Of a stretch of DNA of 64,000 bases, positions 13,964-31,318 are shown one piece after another. The translations under genes were made by a program, and so were the position numbers. The notes under the pieces were generated by a model. That model made no database searches and was not told the origin of the DNA. It saw nothing but the letters and a program-made list of their open reading frames with translations. Position 1 is the stretch's first letter. Each line of letters opens with the position of its first letter. The stretch is from Whitmania pigra (lineage: Eukaryota > Annelida > Clitellata > Hirudinida > Haemopidae), in NCBI GenBank assembly GCA_021613335.1, contig JAJTWR010000263.1, positions 2,047,001 through 2,111,000 on the forward strand, in the 5' to 3' direction.

Positions 13964-15545
13964 TATTCCGTTTATTTCACAACTACTCTATCATCTATTC
14001 CACAAATCCCGATTCGCATAATTCAATAAGTACCGACTTCCTCCGCATAAAATTTCGAAATGGTCTTTATTTTCATTCAGTTGTCTGCTTTAAAGAGATG
14101 GAAAAGCGAGGCATTTTAGATTGTTTTTATGAAATATCCCAAAGATCCTCTAGAGATGCAAATCGATAGTTGTAAAACCCTTATGAAACCTATTCGCGCA
14201 AAATAAGAACGCAATCTCAACTCCCCCGTGCACTTGAGTCAACAAAACCCGCCATATCATCGGTCTGCTTCAATACTTCATGCACGTGTCAAATAGTAAT
14301 TTAATTCGGAGTTTTAGTACTCTCATTGCTCCCTCGGGTTATACGGTGGCATTATTTTCAGCATTAAATATTTTTATGATTATAATGTTTGCTTAGATAA
14401 CAATTTAAAAAATTATTTTTATCGAGTCAGGTAATTATTTACAAAAAACTGGGTAGGAACATTCATATTTACATCCTTTTCAAACAACTTATTATGACAT
14501 TTCATTTGTATTAGTTCTCTAATTTGTGATTAACAAGTGCCTTTAGGCAGTGGTAATGATATTTAAGATATCATTAGGACTACCGATTATGGTAGATACA
14601 ACTGCCAGAGCTAATTATATTTAAAATATCACTGTGATAGAGTATGATAAATATTCCTTAACTCAATTCTTCGACCTGTATTGAATGCGATTTGTTATGC
14701 CCATTAGGCGAAGCCGTATTGATGCCTTGACATCAGAGATGTCATTTAGCTTTTCCCAATGAGAGGCCAACACATGCTCAACCAAATGAGGTAACCTTTT
14801 TTTTTGCTTCTCACCAAAAGAGAGAATGAAATAGAAAGTAGGGTGGTTAACAACACAGCAACTCGGGAGGTGGGGTAACGGACCCTTGCCCAAAATGTAA
14901 ATAACGTCCTTTCTTGGCATTAATAAATCGATAAAGCACTCTGAACTCTCTTAGATTTATTAAATTTCTTTTATGTAGTATGATATATCTCAGAAATGAC
15001 AAATTCCAGAAATAAAAATATTTAAGTGTTCAGTATTCCAACTCATTTTTCTAAAAGTTAAGCAGAACAAGTGCTTACATTTTTATTCATCCTTTTTGAG
15101 GGTTCAGTCTGTTTAATTGACCTGGTCTTGTTAGTTTGCAAACGTGATATCATGCTTTTTATATTTTTCCATATTTTGCCTTTTAGCAATAGAGTTACTC
15201 TGCCTGTTTAAATGTTTGCATTCTTGACCATACAATACGACTTTAATGCTTGTGTCATTCCTGCTATTTGTTTACTTTATGGGCTTTTTTCGGGGATGGC
15301 GTTTTATTCTTAAAACGAGGGCTTCAGGTTAAGAATCAAATTTTAAATATCTTTATATTTTCATATTTAATTACTGTTGCTGCTGAAATTTCAGGATATT
15401 GGAACTGTCTGCTTTAATGATTCAACCTCTTTCAGTTCATGACAAATGAACCTATTTTCTAATGTATCATATGTATTTTTTATTTTCATTCGCTATAATG
15501 CGTAATTATTGAAATATTTATGCGGACAAAGACGGGTAAAATAAC
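13964..15545. other. Divergent intergenic region between IP3-receptor-like gene and CTTNBP2
   Basis: About 1.6 kb separates the two start codons, which point away from each other, so it should hold both promoters. It is AT-rich. A minus-strand open frame of 85 codons at 14663-14920 has no splice context and no family I recognise. No RNA gene or clear repeat was seen. Confidence 0.7.
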
Positions 15546-18500
15546 ATGGAACAACTTAAAGAGGCTGATTGCATCGAAGCACAAATGCCACTGAGCTCCA
15601 AAATAAACAAAACCTTTAGCAAGGTAAGTAACGTATTCATAACATTTGGGCTTTATTGCATTGCAATCATCCATTTCTAGCAGAATGAGTTTTTAAAATA
15701 TGGAAGAGAAGAGCTTTTAGATTTGCTTATCCATTTGGAAACTGAGTTAGAGGCCAGAGAAATTGCCTTCAATGTTTTAAAAGTTAGTTTCACTCGTTAA
15801 CAAATAACGTGGAATGTTTATTTTGACGTATTTACTTGTATATGAATTATACAGCTAAAATTTTCAAAAAGAGACATATCACTGTATTATGGATGCCTCG
15901 AAGCTTTACAATGCGATGGTTTTCTATTGAAATATAATGAAGATATTGAAAAATCAAAGTCAAAAGAAATAAAGTCATTTTATGAGGGCCAAAAAGATTC
16001 ATTGCAAAAGGTTTTCTCCACAAAGAACAAAGCTATACTGGTGTTAAAGTTCCAATTGCAGACTCTCCAAGAACAATATCAAAAGGTTAATCTTATTTGG
16101 CATTGCAAATGAATTATGACTCACTCAAGTGTTATTTTTTAAATGTGTTTCAGGTCTGCAAAACATTGTCAGAAGATAGAGATCAGTTGTCACACTTTAG
16201 GAATGAATTTTCTAAATTCAGCGAATTACATGAGAAGGACAAGAACATTTTGAAAGAAAAGGTCAGTTTGATGATGAAAATGTGTTTAATTTAATTGTAT
16301 GAACATGCGTTTAGCATTACTTGAGAATTCAAGAACACAGGCTCTTTGCTGGTGATGGCTTGATGGCATGAAAAGGAGTTTAACCAGATCATTATTTACG
16401 TTTACAAGTTATGAATTTTAATCAATTATATGAAGGTCAATCGAAGATACAATAATTGTTAGCATTAATTAAATTTCTCAACTACAGTACAACGAAGCTT
16501 CGGAGGAAAGAAGCAACCTGCTCGATAAAGTTCAGTCATTAGAAGAAGAATTGGAAGTGACAAGAAAGAAGTGGCAGTTGCACAAGGATGGTGCCATGCT
16601 CTTAATTAGGGACAGGAACTGGTTGGCCCACAAGATTTCTCACCTCATAAATGTTGTCAATATTCTAGAGGACTCACTTGATTCCAAGACTAGAGAGTTG
16701 TCAGAAACCAAAGAAGAACTTGCCAAGGTTTGTAAAACGTGCTAATTAATCTATTTCAAAATGTATATAGTCCACAACAATTACGAAGCAAACTTATTTC
16801 CAGCTGAAGAGTGAATACGAGGTCGCTCGGGTTTCGATGACGAGGAGTCGTGAAGACTTGAACTGCGAGTTCACCGAGGTCATCAAGTCGAAGGATGTTG
16901 AAATATTGAAGTTGAAAAAGGAGCTCGACAGGTTCAAGGCCCTCTCTTCCTCGTCGGAAGGTCGTGAAACTCCGAGTCGATCTCGGACATCTTCGATCCT
17001 CCACAATGGAATCGCAAAGGATGCTTTGCGGACGGAATGCAAATCCGTTTACGACAACGTTGACCATTCTGCTGACGCAGGAGGAGGTTCGAGCGACGAC
17101 AAGGTTTGGCTGCCTCGAGATGTTGGCACGTCGCCGTTCAACGACACGGCAACGATAAAGAGAGGCAGCTTCGTTAGGGTGGGTTCCGTTTCAGTTGCAT
17201 CGACTCTGTTACTTTTGAATAACTCATTGATATATTTCAATTGCATCGACTACATTACTTTTGAATAACTCATTGATATATTTCAATTGCATCGACTACA
17301 TTACTTTTGAATAACTCATTGATATATTTCAATTGCATCGACTACATTACTTTTGAATAACTCATTGATATATTTCAATTGCATCGACTATGCTACTTTT
17401 GAATAACTCATTGATATATTTCAATTGCATTGACTATATTACTTTTGAATAACTCGTCAATATGTTTCAATTGCATCAACTATGTTACTTTTGAATAACT
17501 CGTCGATATTTAAAATTTTCAGCCCAGTGCTTCTGAAGACTTTACTGGATTTGACATTTTTGGGAGGGAAATGGCTGATCTTCAGGAACTGCTAGTTTCT
17601 ATGGCATCCCCTCCTAACGATTCAATAAGTAAAATTTGTTGATTTGTTGGACAACGTGCAAATTGATGATTCTTTGAGAAGTGTTGGAATATTCGTGCAT
17701 GAATTTGTAGATCGTCCGAAACATCCCATCGACGGCAAGGCTTCGTCGCGAATGGATCAAAACGTCGTGAAACCGCTCGACATCAGGACTTTCTTGTTGT
17801 CGCTTCAGACTGCAATTTCAAATGGAAATGTTTCCAGGTTGAGAGAACTTCTCGAGCAACAAAGGCAGGATCCGACTTCTGTGCATCACAAACTCCCGAT
17901 CGGCATCCTGCCTCTCCATTATGCCGTTGAATGCTGCTTCGAAGGCAAGTTTACCTGCTTTTTGAGAATTGGTTTAATTCTATTTTATTTTGTGCGTCAT
18001 TGCTATGGATTTATTTGGTAACATTTAAAACACTTGTTATACAATCCTTTAATGTTATACATCCTTTATTATAATAATTATTTTGCTCTGGTCACGCCAT
18101 TAGCTGTAACATCTTTTTATTTTTACTAGTAACAATTCTATGAAAGTCTATATTAGTTATTAGGTGAACCTTATTATAATTACTCAAATAAGTTTTTATA
18201 TAAATTTTTTAGCATGTGTCAGAGTTCTGTTAGAGAACGGCTTTGATGCGAACGTTCAGAACGAGGAGAAAACCTCTGCGATGCACATTGCGTCTTCAGA
18301 GGGGAGTCTCGAGTGAGTTTTATTTATGCAAACATTTTGCCCTGGAGCAGTAATCGGATACTACATATTCTTTCGTGTGATCAATCGTGTCCTGAATTAT
18401 TTGAGCATTTTTGTAAGCTGTTGTTCATTATGACTTGATGTGAATATTTTGAAGAGGTCTGCAATCAATAAAACATTCATTTTCCTGCTAACAATTTTGT

Positions 18501-20254
18501 CTTGGCATCAATTTACTTTTGCACGTGCACTTTATATACATTTGGTTTGCGCTGATGTTTTTATTTTTAAAAATGTACGTCATGACTTTCAACAGTACCG
18601 TGTTGTTTATTCATGTTGTTTATCTGATGTCTTAAAATGATACCTTCATTAATGTATTCGTCATTACACTTTCCACCTCTTCTTGCATGGAAGATGCAAA
18701 GTAATGAAGATTTCTTTCAAAGGTGCCTGAAGGTCCTCTTGGAATTTGGTGCTTCTGTTTCCCTGACGAACCACATTGGAATGACTCCCCTTCACTGTGC
18801 TGCCAGCAGTGGCCATGTTGATTGCTGCATTCAATTGCTTCGTTCTGGAGCGCAGATTGATGCCCTTAACTTGGTTAGTTCAATGACTTTAGACAAGATG
18901 TGTTTATTTCTCTGTGTTTCTGTTGGAACACTTTTTGACACAATTTTGTCAACAATTTAGTTAATGTTAAGCTTAATCCATTAAGATATCAAAAAAATGA
19001 GGAGAAAATGATGATTTGGTCAACTTTTATCACCTCAATTTTTGATCCATTCATGTGAACCAAGAAATAAATTCAATTAAATTCCTTATTGCTTACAATC
19101 CTTCATTATGTGTAATTACTTGTTGAATATTTTAAAAGCACCCTTATTGCTCACAGAACAGTTGGACCCCCCTTCATGTTTGCACATTTTCTGGACACTC
19201 TCAATGTCTGAAAGCTTTGCTAACATTCAGAATGTCTGATAAAACGAAGGATGAAAGTTATGAAGCTCTCATCTGCGATATCATAAACACGGCTGACAAA
19301 GATGGATGCACGTTGGGTTTTTTGGCTTCCGCCAAAGAGACAAAGGTCCTTGTCTTTTTATAATCAGCTGTTTTATTTATGAGAGTTGCAAAGATTTTGA
19401 ATTGAAAATTAATTTGATTCGACAGGATTGTTTGGAAGTGTTGGCACAGTGCTATCCTCTCGATCTCCAGAGGAGAGACAAGTGGAACAGGAGTATTCTT
19501 GACGTTGCATCACAAGCATGCCTCAGCTTCCTTCTTAGATCCGGTAAGAATGGCCTTCGCAATGGTGGGAGGTGTAACTAATGCCTGTTATTACTTTTTT
19601 ATTTTGTATTATTATGACTCCTTTTGAAACAATTTTTGTAATTTATGGATGTTTAGTTTGGTCTACCTGTTCTACGCAACTTATTACACACATACCACTA
19701 CATTCTTCATATGCCGAATGGTTAGGAATAATGCGATACATGCTTCTTGCAGAATCAACTCAAGAGATCACCTGCTGCATAGCTGTCGACATTGGCTGGG
19801 ATTCATACCCTGACAAACTCTCAAAATCAGGATCAGCAAAGCAACTCACTTTGTCCAACTTCTCGTCTCCTTCTAAGACAGGATTTGCGAGTCAGAAAAT
19901 GGAGAAAAAGTCGTACGCCATCGGCTCTATGACGGTTTCCAAGTCAACGAACTGGGCAGAAGTAGAGGAAAAGTTGGGTACGGCGTTTCTAAATCACGTG
20001 AGTGAAGTCAGCATCGGACTGAGGACGAAAAAGATTTCCAGGTCCGAACAAGAATCTCCTGACGCTCCAAATCCATTCACCATGGGACTGACTGTCAAGA
20101 GCATCAAGTACTTCTCCATTGGTTAGCATAGTCATATTGTTATACTATCACATTATCATATTATCACATTAACATATTACCACATTATCATATTATCATG
20201 TTGTTCCTTCTATGGTTCTATATGATGCATGAATTAACTGAAAGATTATGGGTG

Positions 20255-20298
<44 letters not shown>

Positions 20299-23200
20299 TG
20301 TGTGTGTCTAATGCTTGTTTGTGTGCAGTGAAGGATCCTTGGGTCACCTGAATTCTTATCAAACAACAAGTTAATTAAACTTTTAAACCTAATTAAAATT
20401 TTTACTGTGGATTATTATAAATATTTTTAAAGAATTACAGCAGTGTCTTTGCTAAAATGTTTTGTATTTACACTTTTTATTATTTATATTAATATTAATA
20501 ATAACAGTTGATTTATACGGTTATGAATTGATTTATTACTTTATACACACTGTGCCATGAGCATTCGTTGTAAGGTTTTGTGTTTAATTTAAGTAAGAAT
20601 TGGTTGTGCTTTTAACATTTCAACGAAGGACTCGTTTCAATCAACAGGACGATACCATTGGGCGCCTGGTCAATTACCGATAAGCATCCATTTGAGATGC
20701 TGACGACACACAACACTTCGCAGATCAGCATAAAGTTGTTTGGTGAGATATTAACTAATTATGTAATTTAACTGGATATGTTAACTAGTTATGTAATTTA
20801 AATAAGTTTTACGACCAATAAATGAATTAGCTTTAGTTTCTTTAACATCTTTTATTTGCTAACTTTGCATTCCAGGTCTTGACAACAACAGTCCAGACAG
20901 CCTTGCGTACGACAGTTTGACTCCTATTTATGTGCTGCAGAATTACCTTAGACTGGTATTCTTTTATTTGATGTATTTATTTCTCATTGATTATTTTCAT
21001 GAAACTTTGGGTGATTGGTATCAAATTGGAAAAGTTTAAAAGCTGTTTGAGCACGACGTTTACCTCGATGCAGGTTCAGCAGTACAAATCCGTCGTGTTT
21101 TATGGTCCAAAGGGAGTTGGGAAAAGTTTCCTTGTTAGGAGACTCGCCTCGTATGTTCAGGTCAATGATTTGCTTGAAATATATGCTTAAGTAACTCAAT
21201 ATTACAGCAGGTATATATTATATAATTCATTAGGAGGCTAACTACACATCTTCAGTGGTGTACTTAATACATTAATTGATTACTGGTGTGTAAATGCAAC
21301 TGTATAATCATGTATTTGATGCAAGATGCTTGGAATGTTGGCATTGCTTTCATTACTTTGTGTTGAAAGGTGAAAGAATTAAGAATTGATTGATTGTCAA
21401 TAGGCCCAAGAAACTACCTCTGGTTTTGTTAGTGAACTTTCATTCACAACTTTGCATCCATCCTTCACCAATAATGATCTAATCAAACTTCTCATTGATA
21501 AAGGTAGCCACTTTTTTTCAGATTCTCAAAATATTTTTCGATAAAATGATTGTTTATTTTATTTTTTATTATTTTACTCATGTCTTTTAAGCTTATTGGG
21601 CTTATTGAAATTTATTATTTAAATTATTTTGTGAGAATATTGTGATTGCCAAATATTTATTTGTAATAATTAACTCTTCACAGGTTGCCTGATTGATTCG
21701 AAGCAATTATTTCCACCACCAACAGCACCTGTGCTTGTCTTTGATGATCTCACTCAGGTATCTGTCGATGATGTCTTTAAGGAAATTTCATCCTCCATTG
21801 AAAACAGAGGACCCAACAATAAACTGTCATTTAAAAGTGGTTGGTATTTTCATTCTTTATCATCACCAATGTTTAGGTGCATGATGATATCGTCGAATGT
21901 AATTGAAATTACATTAATTATGCCTTAAACAATGTTTTGTAAATAACATTGCCCGATCACTTGAATAGATTCTGCAAGGGAGATGTATTACTACATGCAC
22001 CCCAACTGCTACATCATCTGTACCATGGACAAACCCAGGTGTGCCTCATGTTTATTTGCTGTCATTGCCGCAGTCAATAAAGAGTTCTTTTAAAATTTAT
22101 TTATTATTCATTTTTAATCACTAATGATGAACTAATGAATAAAGAGCTGGAATGTTTTGCATTGCTTCCATTTAAATTGATTAGCAGCAATTTATAATTG
22201 ACTTTTACTTGCCATTAATTTTAAAAGTCAATATATTTTATATATTAATAAATATGCTTTTATTGTTTCAAATCTAAATAACTTAAATAGTTTAAATTAA
22301 TTGATTTTATTTTGAAAAATGTCTGATTTGTTTCCAGATCAATTGGTTTGGAGTTGTCGATTCAGCAGAGGTTCAAATGGGTGCAACTGAGATGCGACCA
22401 GGAACCTTCCAAGTACCTGCTGCATCGACATCTTCTCAGGAATCTGGCTGACAGTCACCAGGGTTCAATTCCTTTGCCTGACAATTCAGTCTACAAGGTT
22501 CATGGACTGGCTTTCACTGCTTTATGTTTTAAAGTGTCAATTAATATTTAACACCCTGTAAATATTTAAACTCACCTAACTGATGGATGCATTTTTGATG
22601 TTAAATTAGGTATTACTTCATAATAATAACAATGAATCATATTATTATTATTATCATCATTATTATTATTGTTGTGGTTGTTGCATTATTCTGTCTGCTT
22701 TTTACTCCTGCTTTCTTTCAGCCATATTGTGAAACTTAAAAAATGCTTCTTCCAGGCTGTGGAATGGTTGATATGTGTGTGGCAGAGACTCAACGATGGT
22801 ATTGTTAAACTTGGTCTCCTCGACCTTGTTTTTGGACCGTGCTATTTTCTGCCCTGCCCCATTGAGAAAAACAAACCTAAAGCAATTTTGAGGTTATGTC
22901 TGGTTCATTTGTTACTATCTACCTATATAAACGACTTAATTTGCTAATAATTAGATACTATTCGACAAGCAACAACCATTAAAATTTACCTGAATTGCTG
23001 TCCATCAATGCATTCAGATGGTTGATTTCGCTTTGGAATCAAATCATTGCACCGGCAATTAGCGAAGCGGTCGTCAAAAGTTCGGGATCAGTTCTTCCGA
23101 AGGAAGGTGACAGCCAACAAAAGGTCACCAGCACGGCTTTGTATGTTCTCATGCAAAGAGCTGTCGTGCCAGGGTGTCCCCTTGCTGGACAAGGTATTTA

Positions 23201-24029
23201 ATTGTCTTTTGACGTAAAATGCTTGTTAATTCTTTTTTCTTGCAATTTTCATTTTTTGCATTTAACGCTTATTTATTATTATTATGTAACGCCATAACAT
23301 GCCATGAACAATTAGTTTATAGAAATGTTCCTAAGTTGTTCAAAGAATGTGTATAACATTGGTCTTTGCATTAAAATGCTACATTTACTGAATCAACTAA
23401 TCAATCACTAATTTATTATATTGTTTTATTGACTGATTGATCCACATAGAAAGAGACAGGTACCTGGCTTGTTTTCATGGAAGCAATGAGTTGGACATAA
23501 AAGTCAAAACAGACAAGAAAGAGGCCGGTCGGCCTTCCCATTTTGATTCTCCCACTTTAAAGTATCAACTCAGAGTCCCTGATACCTGCACAAGAAGGTC
23601 TTAGCTTCTAATTTATTGATATTTATGGCTGATTAAGTTATGATTAAAGTAATAATAATGTGGGAGTCCTGCATGCTTTTACATGATTGAGTCATTGTCT
23701 TTAGGTTTGATTGAAATTTATGTATATTGGAGATTTGGTGGATATGCAATAATATGTAAAACTTGCATATGATTAATAAGAGATCAATAAATAAATTTAA
23801 CTTTGCCCATGTTTTGAAATTAAAGTTTTAAACTTGAACTTAATCTCGCAGTCAATATGATGTCAGCCCCCTAAAGGATTCTTCTTTCACAAGATTCCAA
23901 AGTAGCACTGAAATGCTGTCCAAGTTGCCTGCCTCATCCACAAAATCACCTTGCACTAAGTTGCCCTCAAGATCCATGAATGAATTATTTCCCAGTTCAC
24001 CTAGCTCATCCAAACAGCATGCTGGATAG
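15546..24029 (+). CDS. CTTNBP2: Cortactin-binding protein 2 homologue (coiled coil, ankyrin repeats, P-loop domain)
   Basis: Cytoskeletal scaffold; vertebrate CTTNBP2 binds cortactin and STRIPAK components. Exons: 15546-15623, 15681-15782, 15855-16085, 16154-16261, 16488-16727, 16804-17178, 17523-17628, 17711-17944, 18213-18312, 18723-18873, 19157-19345, 19426-19543, 19753-20121, 20629-20742, 20876-20955, 21074-21160, 21404-21503, 21684-21839, 21969-22038, 22338-22497, 22756-22892, 23018-23193, 23450-23597, 23852-24029; 1,268 residues, all phases close. The N-terminal EELLDLL/LEARE block is the CortBP2 signature, then coiled coil to about 300, ankyrin repeats about 430-680, and a nucleotide-binding-like domain with GPKGVGKS (876-883) and VLVFDDL (944-950). 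The block ending in LSIQQRFKWVQLR and the GCPL motif also match the vertebrate C-terminal half. The intron at 17945 starts GC, not GT. The Ser/Pro-rich last exon is inferred from phase and composition; reading through the final intron stops at 23604. Confidence 0.92.
17188..17512. repeat. Intronic minisatellite, 46-bp unit, about 7 copies
   Basis: A 46-bp unit starting TTCAATTGCATCGACTACAT is repeated head to tail about seven times and fills nearly the whole intron between exons 16804-17178 and 17523-17628 of CTTNBP2. Inner copies are identical or differ by one base; outer copies carry more changes. There are no unique spacers, so it is not a CRISPR array. Confidence 0.95.
20252..20310. repeat. 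(GT)n microsatellite
   Basis: About 55 bp of GT dinucleotides with one GG interruption, inside the CTTNBP2 intron between exons 19753-20121 and 20629-20742. Confidence 0.95.
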
Positions 24030-25255
24030 GTTATTGGTCCCACTATTATTAAGTTTTGTTAATATCCTTTAGCTTGCTATGCGACCATTTGGGTGCAAGC
24101 TATAAATTTTGAAACCACATTGATTTGATTGTCGAGGAATTTTTATTTTTGGTTTTTAATTTATTTCTCTTTGTTTTGTTGCTGAAATGTGAATGTTGAA
24201 TGTACATAGCACAAATTTTAATCATTAATACATATTACTTGTTCTAAACTTGGTGCTAACCATGTTCTCAGTCAATTAAGTGTGGATGTGTAAATACTGC
24301 CATTTCTAGATATTTTTTGATGATCATTGTTTGTGATTTTGAGAAAGGAAGCAAGGCACATAGTTTAGGAAGCTCAGATTGCTGAACTGTCCAATTAAGC
24401 TCTGCTTCTCATTAGACTAATGTCCTCTTGGCTACATCCTTCCATTCTTAGGAAAACGTATGTTTGTTTTTGTGAAAGCACGACAAAGTTTATATCTGTT
24501 ATGGAGGCATACATTGAATGCACACCTCCCCTAATTAAGGCAACACCCCCTCGCTCCTATTTGAATTGTTAGAAAACTGCATCGCCGCAGTTGCAAAATC
24601 TACTGCCGAGAATGCCAATTCCATCTCCACACTCATTTGTTCCGATCTCAAGCTCTCGATGTCTCCCAAAAAACTAATTTTTCATGCTCATGGTGCCTTA
24701 AATTTGGGGGAATGTTTCATGAGAAGATAAATTCAAACAGCAGTATTCAGGACTGTCTGCATTGGGAATTTCTCCTCATTTTGTAGTACTTGTTTCATAA
24801 GTTATTCTGGTGAAATTATTTATCTATTTATGTATTTGTTAATTATTGTTTGAGTAATATGTGTGATTTTGCTTTCAAATGTTTAACATTCATTGATGAC
24901 ATGAGCTGGTTTACTTGTACCTGTAGCTTTTGCACCAACACTTGATGCAAAGAATTTTCAATAAATTCATAATATAACTTGAAACTTCTCAGCTGCAATG
25001 ATATCGAAATGTTCCCTAATAACAGAAAATATTCTAAAATTTAACTACCCAAAGATATCAAATTCTTTTAAGAACTTAAATATCTGAGGATGGTGTACTG
25101 TCAATAACATGATCCAACAAAATAGACTTGCCAGTAGAAAAAAAAAACAGTAGAATTCTCTAAAATGTTCAGTAAATCAAGAACAGAAATGGTAAATTCC
25201 AAATAATATATATATATATATTTGTGACAGTCTTGCATGACGCACCAGTCTTTTC
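24030..25255. other. Convergent intergenic/3' UTR stretch between CTTNBP2 and the KDM7-type gene
   Basis: About 1.2 kb between two stop codons facing each other. A plus-strand AATAAA at 24960-24965 is the best poly(A) signal for CTTNBP2. A short AT run lies near 25208-25221. No open frame here looks coding and no RNA gene was seen. Confidence 0.6.
24960..24965 (+). promoter_or_regulatory. Possible poly(A) signal, CTTNBP2
   Basis: First canonical AATAAA on the plus strand that I found after the stop at 24029; implies a 3' UTR of about 0.95 kb. Confidence 0.4.
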
Positions 25256-30621
<5,366 letters not shown>

Positions 30622-31318
30622 CGTCAAAATAGCCAATCACGACAAAAACAACACCAGTCGAGAAGTCATGTTCACCTAAGTAAAATAAATTGCACAATGA
30701 TTATACTATATTTTAGTGCTACGGCATTCCCAATTACAGCAAAACTAAAAACAATCTTGGTCAAACTTCAGCTTGAGAAAAAAACGCACCAAGAGTCAGC
30801 ATTGATGCCACAATCTACATGCCACTTAAGTCGTGAATGCTGCGAGTCATGGAGACTTAGGTTCTCGATTAATACTTGAAAAGTTATTTCAATCAAAAGT
30901 TCAATTAAATGCGTCCTTATACGACCCGAATGTTCTTACATTTGTACTTTCAACATAAAATAACTTCAGGCTTTTTACGGCATGATACAATGGGTTTCAG
31001 ACAAGCACATTCTTACATGGCCATCACTCATCATTTCAAAATTAAAAAAAAACTACTTGAAGAAATTGTGCATAACACTCCAATGTCAAATTTCAGTGGA
31101 AAAGTTTATGCGGCCTCACCCAGTTGTTGTTGAAATATTAGTTAAAATATTAATTCATAACATATCGTTACGCAACTTCAAGAGAAGTTGAAAATATTTA
31201 TTCAAAGGCATTTTATTTTTTTGTAAAATTGCATACTTTAGGAGGAAGGTCTGGTAACTTTTGTTTTGAGTCTATGCACACGGTAACATAAATAAACAGA
31301 CTTAGAGTATCGGCGATT
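30622..31318. other. Divergent promoter region, KDM7-type gene and RPAP3
   Basis: About 700 bp between two start codons pointing away from each other. AT-rich; the open frames at 30909-31191 lack any homology I recognise. Presumed shared 5' regulatory region; no specific motif could be called. Confidence 0.5.

Noticed and set aside
16756..17268. Open frames on both strands over the CTTNBP2 exon 16804-17178
   Set aside because: This exon is GC-richer than its surroundings, which removes stops in all frames. Only the plus frame joins its neighbours in phase and matches the family.
17188..17512. Regular repeat that could be taken for a CRISPR array
   Set aside because: Units are contiguous with no unique spacers and lie in an intron of an animal gene; it is a minisatellite.
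23450..23604. Stop at 23604 as the only end of CTTNBP2
   Set aside because: A donor at 23598 and a good acceptor before 23852 join in phase to a Ser/Pro-rich exon with its own stop, which fits the family's low-complexity tail. The short end is kept only as an isoform.
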